Source: Schistocephalus solidus (Eukaryota; Platyhelminthes; Cestoda; Diphyllobothriidea; Diphyllobothriidae). Taken from it: 64,000 nucleotides of DNA. The stretch covers positions 1-64,000 of the forward strand of contig WEDG01005280.1 of NCBI GenBank assembly GCA_017591395.1. Reading direction: 5' to 3'. How positions within the stretch are numbered: the stretch's first letter is position 1; the number at the start of each line of letters is the position of its first letter. The notes beneath the pieces are model-generated. The model had not been told where the DNA came from. It searched no databases and was given only the letters and a program-made list of their open reading frames with translations. The translations under genes and the position numbers were made by a program. Below, in pieces: positions 54,501-64,000 of the stretch.

Positions 54501-55194
54501 GCTGACCCCTAACTAGTACACGAAATGCCGGTCGCCAGCGTGAAGTCGACGGAGTTTGTCGAGGTTAATAAGTTTTCTGCGAACTTACGAGACGAAAGGC
54601 CCTGGTATAGTGGGAACTTTAATCCAGAGGAACACTCGAATACAGCAGGTGGTTGTGCTGAATAAACCCAGTCAGAATCGCGCACCATGAGATGCGGTAT
54701 TGAACAGTAAAGTTTAGAATTCACAAATCGGAAGCTATAACTTTGGAGCTACCAATCGCGCGACTGTCAGCCATCCGAATAATCAAAATGAAACAAACTG
54801 AGCCGCTAAAATAAAATGTTCCTGACCAGTGTTCAACACAGTGGCAATTATAGGCAAATATCTGCGCGTTTACCATCGACCCGCATCGTGGCCTGAAAGC
54901 GAAAGTCAGAATTTGTCGAATGGTTGATATGCCCGCGAAAAGCCAGGAAAGATGACAGCGGGTGAGAATTACGATGTCGACGGTTCGACTCCGTCTTCGC
55001 AACGCATGTGTTTTCAGGACGTGCGATTCTTCTCTGATCGGGACTCAACCCGTCAGGGTGCCTCTATGGCCGAATATGAAACGAACATGGTGACGCATAG
55101 CGAGGTACGTGTTGATGTTCCGTGGTGACTTTATCCTAACACTTTACCCCAGAGTAAAATACAAACTGCTTCACTCGGAACCCTAGCCTCATCC
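54501..55194. other. Intergenic stretch, nothing recognised
   Basis: Short frames without motifs. Confidence 0.3.
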
Positions 55195-55440
55195 AAATTT
55201 GGAGACCTTCGGTTAATACTATACTAGCTCTAACCCTTAGTCTTTATCCCTGACTTAACTCTAGCTCCTGACCTTAACCGCAGATTTGAACCTAACCTAA
55301 ACTTCACCCTAACCCTCACCTAAATCCTAAACATTATTTTCCTTGGTATTTGAGCGCAACGCCACATGTATTGTGGGCGGTTCCTTCGCCCGTGTCCTCC
55401 TTAGGTGGTCATACAAGGCATCCTTACCCCTCAAACCTGA
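55195..55440 (-). repeat. Degenerate telomere-type repeat (CCTAAC) with shared flank, copy 2
   Basis: CCTAAC-like words fill 55225-55330, followed by the flank CCTTGGTATTTGAGCGCAAC, CCACATGTATTGTGGGCGGT, CATACAAGGCATCCTTACCC, which is the same flank as at 44600-44700. Both copies have the same orientation. Confidence 0.7.
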
Positions 55441-57424
55441 CACCAGCATTTTAACTTGACCTTCGAGGGAGTTACGTACTTTCTTTTGAGAGAAGAAAAT
55501 ATTTTTAATTACTATTGCTCTACAGTGTGACCCGTGTCTAAAAGGCGATATGCTATAGGCCGGTCGATAAAAGATAACGAAGTGAAAAACGAACTCCTAC
55601 AAGTTCAAATGTTTTAAGATTAGTACTGTTGTATGATTTTACAGAGACTGAAATTGATCTGGTTTCCAAAGTTTGACAGACCCCGGGGCGATGTATAACT
55701 TTGTTCAGTTGATACGGCGGTAATAAATTTAACTAGATGACCGACCGTTTATTTTCTTACTCTTATTCTACCAAAACTCTCCTCCCCTGCGCCCAAAGTA
55801 AACGCTTCACTTGGGAGCCACTTTTGAGTCACGCGTGTGCAGTTTAACGGGCTCATAGGCGTTATGGGTGGCGGAGATGAATTGCGGCTTAACATCTGAG
55901 TTATTTACTCAGTCGTGTCCAGCCGGCCCTTGCGTCTAGTGTTGGCGGAAGACGGATGATGCCCCTGAATAAACAGGATACAGTGGTGCGCAAACGTTGA
56001 GAAGGTTCGGAACCTGAGCCGCATGTGGCCCAACATATACGCTTTGCTATTGCGGGTAGCGGGATGCCGAAATAACCACAGTGCTTTTCGAATCAGCGCG
56101 GATCGCACGCGGGCTCCGTAGTCAAACAAAACTAAAGGGACGCAAAATGGGTATGAGTTTAAGTGAGCGCGATTTTCCAGTAAGGTGGAAGGTTTCTCAC
56201 GCCTCCTACTCCCTGCATAAAGACTCGCCGTTCATTGTGACCGGTTTGAGGAGGATTTTACAGCCAAGATTGGCGTATATCGGTCGAAGTTGAGTTGCGC
56301 ATACATACCCTAAACTTGCGATCCCGCTGAGCACAGTCTCAAATGCCTACTCGCTACAGGCGAGCTTAGACCGACTGATATTCGCCGCCTCGAATGTTTA
56401 CAGAGTAAAACAGTTTTCCAGCATAATAACCGAGACTTACTGCGACCCTGCATCGGATTGTTTAGTTTTACTGGAGCTTACGTACGGTCGCTATCCTATT
56501 TTTGCGCGGCAGCAGTAGACCCGCCGGGCGAAAAGGCGCGGACTTCAATGGTTTGTCAGCAGCTGTGCGGCGAGTCAAACCACAAGTCCAATGTTCTATT
56601 GACCCAGGATCCGGCACAATTCATGCGGAGTTTGCGAACCGAGCTCATCGAATTCGAGGGCAGATCGCGGTCAGACCATCCACCCGGTCGCTTTATCTTG
56701 TAGTTCAGACACGCCAGCCCTCCAGCCTCTACTCTGCGGAGACTACGGTACGTCGGTGACCGGAGGCGGTTTCGCGTACGTGAGCCAGAGAGGTTGACCG
56801 GTGCTGGATGGAGTGGCTGCGTTTGGGATACGACTCGAAGCGGCGGACAGTTGGGTCGCGCGTGCCTCAAATTTTGCTGCGCTCTTTCTGAGTGATAGTA
56901 AAGGCACAGAACTGCGTTTCAAGAGAAAGCTGAGGTGTGTGCGCAGGAAAGCCCGACAGAGGACTTGACGACTGGCAGAAATAATGGTGCGCGATTCAGG
57001 TCAGCGGTCGCACGAAATCCTGCCTGCACCGTCATTGCGGTCCGTACGGTTCGCCTAAGCGCAATGGGTTCCTGAAGAGATCGGCAGGTTAAAGAGCGCG
57101 TTTTGCGATCATGAAGAGCTTGATGACCGCGTGTGCGCGGGTCAGGTTTCTGGCCGCTGACAATGCGCTATCTCCTATGCTATCTCGGTAGCGATCAGGT
57201 CGGAGTCGAGATTCAGGGCTGAAAGAGGCGGACGGCTTTGGGATCATACTTGAGTCAGGCTCGGCGCGTGGATCGAGAAAAAGTGTCCAGCTGGCGGAAG
57301 TGTGGGTTTGGACGGTTGGTGCGTCCCTAATAAAATAGTTCGAGACGTGCGCTGGGCGGTAAATAAGGAGGATGGAGCACAAGTACCATGGATCGAATGC
57401 GATCACGATGTTTTATATATCCCG
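55441..57424. other. 2-kb stretch, nothing recognised
   Basis: Frames at 55905-56129, 56458-56759, 56556-56870 and 57089-57406 overlap in opposing phases, and none has a recognisable motif. Confidence 0.3.
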
Positions 57425-57745
57425 GTATCGGTATCGTATCCTCGGTATGTTTGGGGGAGATGCTAAGGTGAAGAGTCACCATTTTGAATTTCCTGTTTGG
57501 CCGCATACGAGGTTGTGGTGTCAAAAAAATAGTATCTCGATATGTTGGCGGAGGCACATAGTGGAGATTTCAAAAGTTGAAAAGAGCAGACAGATTGAAA
57601 AAAAAAAAAAAAAAAAACTCCCGGTGATGTTGGAGAGAAACTGTCTTCACCTTTGGGAGGGGTCCAGCAAGGGGCATTTCGGAGAGTCACAGCGATGCTC
57701 CATTGCCGATTGCAGCGTCCCGTTGAGGACTCAAAAGGTTAGAGG
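57425..57745 (-). repeat. Dispersed repeat Y, inverted copy
   Basis: Matches 350-655 on the other strand, from a GTATCGGTATCG end to CAACGGGACGCTGCAATC. A 20-base A run at 57598-57617 lies within it, where the plus copy has only short T runs, so this homopolymer expanded or was added in this copy. Confidence 0.65.
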
Positions 57746-59639
57746 CCGAAGGTTATCATATAGCGACCATACTCCACTCGTACCAGGACTGACTTGGCTC
57801 TGACTGGAAACCTGAATGCTGCAGCTTGGCCGGTGAAACTCGACTCACACGCCGAGTTCAGAAGTTTTCGAGGAAGTCGACAACAGATCGGAGTCTGCGT
57901 GAGCTAACGAGGTGCTGACGCTTGAAACGCCCATTCGTCAAAAGAGTGAGACCTGGTAACAGAAGATGACTACTTGGAGACGATAAGTTAAGCGACCAAG
58001 CGCTGACTGGCGACAAACAAACCGGTTTACAGCCACCTGAATTGGTTCTTTCGCATGGAAGGTTTGCCGGAGTTCAAGTCGCTTTCAATGACTTCATCAC
58101 TATTCTCGAGACTACGGGTGCATTCGGGTTCTCAAATGAACTCGCCGACATCAATCGCATAATGCTGACCGGTCTAGATTGCTATCGAATTAATATATGA
58201 ATAACCTGAGTCTATGAAATGGCATGAACAGAGTATGAGAAAGTGAGTCGCGGTTTGGACTACTAAATGCTAGCACACTATCTCGAACTTCGGCAAAAAT
58301 ACCACCTACTTCCGATAATGATGGTACAAGTGCTTTACATGTAGTGCTTTTGGAAGGAACTGGCGATACGATGGAACTTATGTAGCGAGCCAGAAAACCC
58401 CTATTACGCCACATCCGCGTTTTTGTAGTAATTAACTCAGAATTCCATCCCGTGCAGTATAAAAAGTAATTAATAAAGAAACCGCACGATCTCATAAAGA
58501 AGCTACTGCGCACCCATTTTCAGGGAAAGGGCTGAGTAATCAACCCGGAATCGAAATGATCAATGAGCCTTCGTAAGGCTCAAAGACCGACACTAAAACC
58601 CTATTTACTACCATGCCCGTATTAGATGTGCTGCTTGCGCTCTTTGAGGACGATTTTTAGAAAAGGTATTCATCTTCAATTGCTTATAAGTGCTCTCGCA
58701 TCTCAGCCAAGCAGCTCTTAAAGAATTAATCAGTACCATCGTTCGCCGGGAGACGCAATGCCTCAGGCGACAGCCTGACGCCCTAGCCAAATACCTCGGG
58801 TCATGATCTTGCTCTGCGTTAGGGCAGCGGAGCAGTTGGCTGCAATCAAAGCGAGACGGCTCATGTCGAGTAGCAGTATCTCTGAGAACAGACCGAAATC
58901 GTATTTCCTCGCAATTCACGTCTTTTCAGCAAAGGCGTGCGTTGTAGTCAAAAGCCTCAAAGGGGATCTCACGCTTTGCTGTTGATGTACGTATCCCAAA
59001 AGCACGGGGCTTTCATGCCGAGGAGAGGTGGAGAATTCGTTTACTTTTGAATGTGAGTCCTCATTTTACGCGCCGGTTTGGTGGAGTGCTCTGCTTCTCG
59101 AGTAACAATCCAGTTTTGTCCAGCGCAGCAGAATTTAAAAGCGGATAGAGGGATGACTTGATAACGTAGCATCCAGAAAGCCATAAACTCCAGGCTCGTG
59201 TTTTTGGCTTTATGCTCGATAGAGATGGAAAAAGTGTGCATAGCGAGTGTTTTCGCGCAAGAACAATTATCATACCCCGATTTCCAAAGCAACAGGGATT
59301 AGCGAAGTGGTGCGTTGAAACCGTATGCTCCCGGCTTTCAAGCCAGCTTTCCGCGACGGCTATCGGATCTCTTGGGGCGCATAACAAGCGCTGTCGACTT
59401 CGGGTGAGTTTCAAAAAGAGGAATGAAGCACGACGCGTGAAGAGTGCTTAAGAGCGGCATCGTAATTGCGGCTGTAAACTCGTCGCCTGCTATAACTATT
59501 ATGCCGGATCCGTGTTGTGCGAGTCCTGTGGTTTTCGGCTGGCTTTGGTGCTTGTTTACTAACCTACTGTTATCGTTGCTTCCACTGATTCTACACAGGG
59601 CATGACAGGAACAGCCCGCAGGTGGGTGTTTTGCATCAA
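57746..59639. other. 1.9-kb stretch, nothing recognised
   Basis: Frames at 58190-58513, 58608-58919, 59061-59414 and 59338-59691 overlap in different phases and have no motif. Confidence 0.3.
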
Positions 59640-59850
59640 ACTTCAGGAAAACGGGATTAGATCTACGGTTGGGGTTAGGGTTCAAAGTCAAGGGTTAGGG
59701 TTAAGAGTTATCGTTAAGTCAGTGTTAAGTTTAGGGTTAATGGTAAATGTGGGTAAAGATTAAAAATAAAAGCCATGATTTAGGTTAGGACACGGGAATA
59801 TGTATCCATCCTGGAATTATATGCAGGACCACCTATATTACGTTGGCGGG
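59640..59850 (+). repeat. Degenerate telomere-type repeat (TTAGGG), copy 3
   Basis: GGTTGGGGTTAGGGTTCAAA, GGGTTAGGGTTAAGAG and TTTAGGGTTAATGG lie within 100 bp, in the orientation opposite to copies 1 and 2. The flank GACACGGGAATATGT is related to the CTCGTGTCC flank of copy 1 read backwards, so it is probably a third member of the same dispersed repeat. Confidence 0.6.
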
Positions 59851-60089
59851 CTCGCTTTATCCAGTGTCCTGTTGAGGCGGTCTGCTTTCCAGTAATCCTT
59901 ACCAAAATCGGTTTTAATTATTCAGCAGCAGTTTAGCATGTGCCAGCCAAGATCGCCTCGTGGATATCCACTGCCCCGTTCTGTCATGCCAAGCCCTGCA
60001 ACAGCCAGCAGAGCATACTCAGGGAAGATACCTGACGGCTGTCTGGTTCGTCGTAAAATCACCTGCTATCTAGCCAGTATTATCCGTAT
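59851..60089. other. Intergenic stretch, nothing recognised
   Basis: No features seen. Confidence 0.3.
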
Positions 60090-60375
60090 CGAGGCGTCAA
60101 GGTGTTAAACCGCAGCAACTGGGCGGATTTTCGTCATAAACAATACTGCTGTGGCCATTATCGTATCCAGGCGTCAAGGTGTAAACCGCAGCGACTGGGC
60201 GGATGTTCGATCATCAGAGTACTGCGCTGCAACTTCTGTGTACTATCCGCGTATCAAGGCGTCAGGGAGTTAAACCGCAGCAACTGGGCGGAGTTCCGTC
60301 TGATAAAATCCTCGCTTCCTGTGTATTATCCGTATCGGGCGTCAGGTGTGACTTCGCGCGACTGGAGGCGGCTCA
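60090..60375 (+). repeat. Tandem repeat, four units of 77-88 bp
   Basis: The core GCGTCAAGGTGTTAAACCGC followed by AGCAACTGGGCGGA starts at about 60094, 60171, 60259 and 60339. Each unit ends with TATTATCCGTATC-like sequence before the next core. The units vary, with small gaps. Frames across it are not conserved from unit to unit because the period is not a fixed multiple of three. Confidence 0.85.
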
Positions 60376-60499
60376 CAACTTAACACCGAAACTTTGATGC
60401 AGGTGCGAGTCGCTGATACTGTTTGGTTCTCGCGCACAAACATCTGATGTGAAGCTGTGCCATCAGTGCAAAGCCAACGATCGGCAAAACCAACTGGGA
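60376..60499. other. Intergenic stretch
   Basis: Nothing recognised. Confidence 0.3.
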
Positions 60500-60690
60500 C
60501 AAAAGCCACGGCACGGTGGTTGGGACTAGACTCCCCTAACTAGTGGCTCGGTGCGTTCCGAGCCTCAGGTGATTACCACAATAGCACTGTTGGATAGCGG
60601 CTGGCTGATGGTGAGCTGCTATAGTCCAGAAATGCCCGATTCAGATCTCCCTTGTCTTTATTAATATTGTCTTACAACACCGATACAATA
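60500..60690 (+). mobile_element. tRNA-headed SINE (family 1), decayed
   Basis: Body words GGCTGGCTGATGGTGAGCTG, TCCAGAAATGCCCGATTCAG and TCTCCCTTGTCTTTATTAAT match the family. The head is poorly preserved: CACGGTGGTTGGGACTAGAC in place of the A-box and CGTTCCGAGCCTCAGG in place of the B-box. Confidence 0.6.
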
Positions 60691-63600
60691 AAGAGTCCTC
60701 AGACTCCAGAATACGATACACATGCTGGACTTAAGCCGAGCGATGTGGCTACCTAATCTCGCCGCGTCCGTGTTTTATCTATCTTTGTTGAAGCACGGCA
60801 AAGAGGATTATGTATTAGAATTGCTATGTGGAATCCCATGGTTTGTTTGAGAAGTCGCCGGCTGACTCAGGATAAGGGGATTGTTGAAAGCTTTGATCTT
60901 GTTAGCGCTCCTGGGGTGAACAAAATGCGAATGGTTCGGCGGGCGTACTGTTCGTCCCCTCCGTCCTCTTTCGCGGATGGAGTTGAACCACCAGTTATGG
61001 CAAGGGGCTGTTGAGTCAGAAAGACCCTGCGCGGCGGCCGGGATTGGTTTCCGCATGCGTTGACGCCAAACGTCCCCGTCAGATATGGCGACATACCCTG
61101 CGGGCGCGGATTGACGCAATCACCGGCTCGGTCGCGTGCTGGAATGGGACATGGAACAGGACGGTGCGGCCCGCAGATGATGGGTTGAATCTGCGGTTTG
61201 ACGCGCACCATAAAATCGATTGGATGTATGACTCCGTGTGTTCGAGCGTTGGCACCTGATGCGAACGTCGCAAAATGGTCATGGCACTGGCGGCTAGAGT
61301 GGATGCGTACCATCATTACAGCAAAGGGCGGCGATTTTTCGTTACTGAATGGGCGTCTGTCGCGGTTCACGCGAAGGACATCCACATCGAGACCGGTTTC
61401 TGCGGACGTCGTAGTGCAGTGGGCCACTGGGCTGGTTTCATCAGGTCGAATGAATGATTCCAGTTCGATGTGTGGACGGTCCTGCTAACCGTCGTGTCGA
61501 GTTGAGGAAGGAGGGAGATGGGAATGATGAGGTTAGCGTTGGGATTTGGAATGGGGACGAATGATGATATTCCGTTCATGAACATACTTCATGAGAGCCG
61601 CGTGTTAGAATGATATGTTTTAGCCTTCTCCTCCCTCTTCCTCCTCCTCGTCCCTCCTCCTATCTTATCTCTTACAGTTTCAAGACAAAGGTAATACCAT
61701 GCGCACTGCCTATTTCGCTTTTGTCAGGAGCAGTTGATCGCGTAGAACCTTGCTCCACTTCTCTAATCTCGTCTTCAACCGGTAACTATATACCCGTTCT
61801 TGTCTTCACTTCTAATAGAAAGGAGCTTGGATCACTCTTATCCTCAACGATTGCCCGACTTATTCGGAACGACAGACTTTCCACAGTACCTGATGATTTC
61901 AAAGTTGCCTACTGATACGAGAAGGATAGCATGATGTGGCCGCTCAATGCATGGAAAAACCTCAAAGCTTTTCCCGGAGGGTCAGCAGCCGACAGGTTCC
62001 TCTTAGCCACGGTTCCATAGTGGTGTAGGCATCAACCATCTATACAACTGTATCCTTTGTGGTTGTGACATCTCTTCGCTGTCATTTATAAGGAATATAG
62101 ACATATTCTAATCCATATGGTTGAAATCTTTCGACATACCACTTAATCGTTTTCAAGGTGCGTCGAGGACCGGCTTTGTATGAACTGAATTTTTAAACCA
62201 GGAGAATTACAATTTATCTGCTCAAACCATGCATTAGATGGAGTCTGCTATTTATTTTTCTGCACAGTGGCTTGTGCACTAGCGAATGGGAAAACGTTTT
62301 ATCCTTCCAGTATCACTCTCACAAAGAGGATTTTTGTCACGTGAAAATCAAAACTACTACCGTGGCTAATGTTACTAAATGGAATACTTTGCTATTTATG
62401 GTATCTGCATCGTATTAGAGGCGGCCGTGCACATTACAAGGGATTAGGTACAAGGTAAGGGCTGGGATACTGCCTTCGAATTTATTAGCAAGGCCAACTT
62501 GTAACGGTCGGTTGGCTGATTTGTTTGGCGGGCAACGCGAGCACTACTACCTAGTTTCTGTTTTCGTTCTCCTAGTACACCGTGTCTGCAATCTCACCAC
62601 GACCGGTCGGTCCTCCGGACACCCCTAACGGAAATCAACTGCAAGCCAGCCATCTACCTTCAAACCAACTCCTCCTCATTAACTTATACTTGTTGTCGTC
62701 TTTCCGATTACTGTATCGTTAATCACTATATTTCTATCCCTTCATCCAATAAACTTTCATATATTGCATTTCGATCCGCTTTACGTCGGAAGTACTTTTG
62801 ACTTATATATGCATGACTGATGACCAAACAGGACAATACTCTATTCCCCTTCAGTAAATCGTACCCACCTAAGATCTATTTGTAGATTCTGAAAAAGACC
62901 ACTCTCATCGAAGGATAGCAATCTCTCTTCAGAAGTAGAAGTAAAACAGGACATAACAAACTGTCATGCGGAGGACGCCTATGCATGTTTCCTATACCAT
63001 TTACTATATTGCATGACTATTCTTTAATGTAATGCTGAACCGTATCTGATGCTGTCTCTGATGATCGTGAATCCGAAAAGACCCAGCGTTTGCGTCTTTT
63101 TCTAGAGTCGCTATCTCCGTCGTGGTAGTTATCAGGATACACACTCATTTCTGTATATTACGTATGCTGTTAACTACCTTATTTAATTCTCTCGGAGCAC
63201 ATTTCACAGCAATATTTTGATTATCTGGAAGTACGATATGCTTTGAGAGTTCTCTGCTTTAGTTTGAACGTAGACCGGCTTTAAATGCCTTTGGACACTG
63301 AAGTAATTATGCTGCCTTTTTAAGGAGATAGTTTTTCGTGACCTTGCCGCTTCTCCCTCTCTATCGCCAGCCCCCAAACCAACGGACGCTGCTCCTGATT
63401 GGACCTTTCAACTGCCGATGAATTCGGAGGTGAAAGGAAACCTTCTGGTTACCTGTTACACCACCAGGTTTCCCTGCTTGGTCTCAGCTCTACTGATCAC
63501 GAACACTAGGGTAGCCCAGTCTCCCCTCTCGCTATGTAGTCGTTATCCCTGCCAATGCTCTCCACAACTTAAAAACCTAGATCATGAAAACTATTTTTAG

Positions 63601-64000
63601 TTTCAGGACTTCCGAAGGTCGCCTGGACTTCTGTATCCTAAATTTTTCCTTGCCCGCTCACTGTTAGTTGGCACCATGCTGCCCCTTTTTGGATAATGCT
63701 ATAGAGGGGTGCTCAATGCGCTAATACGTATTAATTTCAGAGTAAATAATCACTGAAGTCCGCTGCCTACACACATTTCAGCATAAACCGGCAAAAAGAT
63801 GAGGTCCTTTAAACTTGTTGCAAGCTACGGCATGAACCGGTATATGTCTTTTTATTTCAAGTGTTAAAAGCAAATTTGTTGAGAGTTATTACAGCCTAAA
63901 GAGCCGCAAAACCCATCATAGCCTAACAGTTGCAGTAATACTAATTGCTATCACAACGTCACTGCATACTCCCAAGGACAGTAACTAATTCCGCCTTAAT
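60691..64000. other. 3.3-kb stretch, no assigned gene
   Basis: The longest frame is 60867-61427 on the minus strand (186 codons). It overlaps plus-strand frames 61011-61259 and 61198-61488 of similar quality and has no recognisable motif; its basic, Pro/Arg-rich composition is what GC-rich non-coding DNA gives. After 61900 the sequence becomes AT-richer and shows nothing. Confidence 0.3.

Noticed and set aside
60867..61427. 186-codon minus-strand frame
   Set aside because: Basic and proline/arginine-rich without a motif, it overlaps plus-strand frames of similar quality in GC-rich DNA, and no splice or poly(A) context was seen.

Overview
This window is eukaryotic and repeat-rich. It most likely comes from a flatworm, probably a diphyllobothriidean tapeworm of the Spirometra/Dibothriocephalus kind. 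Three observations support this: (a) one clear nuclear gene, NDUFB11 (19462-23595 +), has a 32-nt first intron, and flatworm genes commonly have introns of 30-50 nt; (b) the repeats are typical of platyhelminths: CR1/jockey-like and RTE-like LINEs, a Penelope-like element with a GIY-YIG domain, and tRNA-headed SINEs; (c) the LINE at 48.5-54.5 kb ends in paired C2H2 zinc fingers, an arrangement I associate with tapeworm transposon proteins. No sequence search was run, so the species call is an inference.

Layout. 0-4.7 kb: LINE tails, two dispersed repeats (X and Y) and one copy of a 3'-flank repeat (Z). 4.7-5.9 kb: a decayed transposase-like fragment followed by a possible small four-part spliced gene ending in a YPVRIL block. 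6.3-9.8 kb: LINE A (plus strand), split by a 5'-truncated LINE B (minus strand). 10-14.8 kb: a near-complete but decayed LINE C with ORF1, endonuclease, reverse transcriptase and a triplicated 3' end. 14.9-17.5 kb: a 1-kb inverted repeat around a 0.66-kb spacer, with smaller palindromes inside each arm; repeat X follows. 18.6-18.9 kb: another RT scrap. 19.4-23.6 kb: NDUFB11. 23.9-25 kb: a cluster of two SINE families. 25-28.4 kb: nothing recognised.

28.4-29.9 kb: an internally deleted copy of the zinc-finger LINE (LINE D). 30.1-30.4 kb: a possible terminal exon. 32.1-35.4 kb: two Penelope-like copies in head-to-head orientation; one is split by a 1,047-bp LINE D 3'-end insertion flanked by a perfect 10-bp target-site duplication. 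35.4-36 kb: a (TA)39 run and two nearly identical SINEs. 36.7-40.6 kb: scraps and one possible minus-strand exon. 43.3-44.0 kb: a 725-bp ATG/GAT microsatellite. 44.4, 55.2 and 59.7 kb: degenerate telomere-type repeats. 47.2-48.7 kb: direct and inverted duplications of LINE D 3' material. 48.5-54.5 kb: the near-full-length LINE D on the minus strand. 54.5-64 kb: mostly unassigned, with one four-unit tandem repeat and one SINE.

The only host gene I assign with confidence is NDUFB11, an accessory subunit of mitochondrial complex I. The rest of the interpretable sequence is a record of layered mobile-element insertion. Because RNA splicing, repeat boundaries and element names were judged by eye, coordinates of repeats are approximate to about 10-30 bases unless stated as exact.
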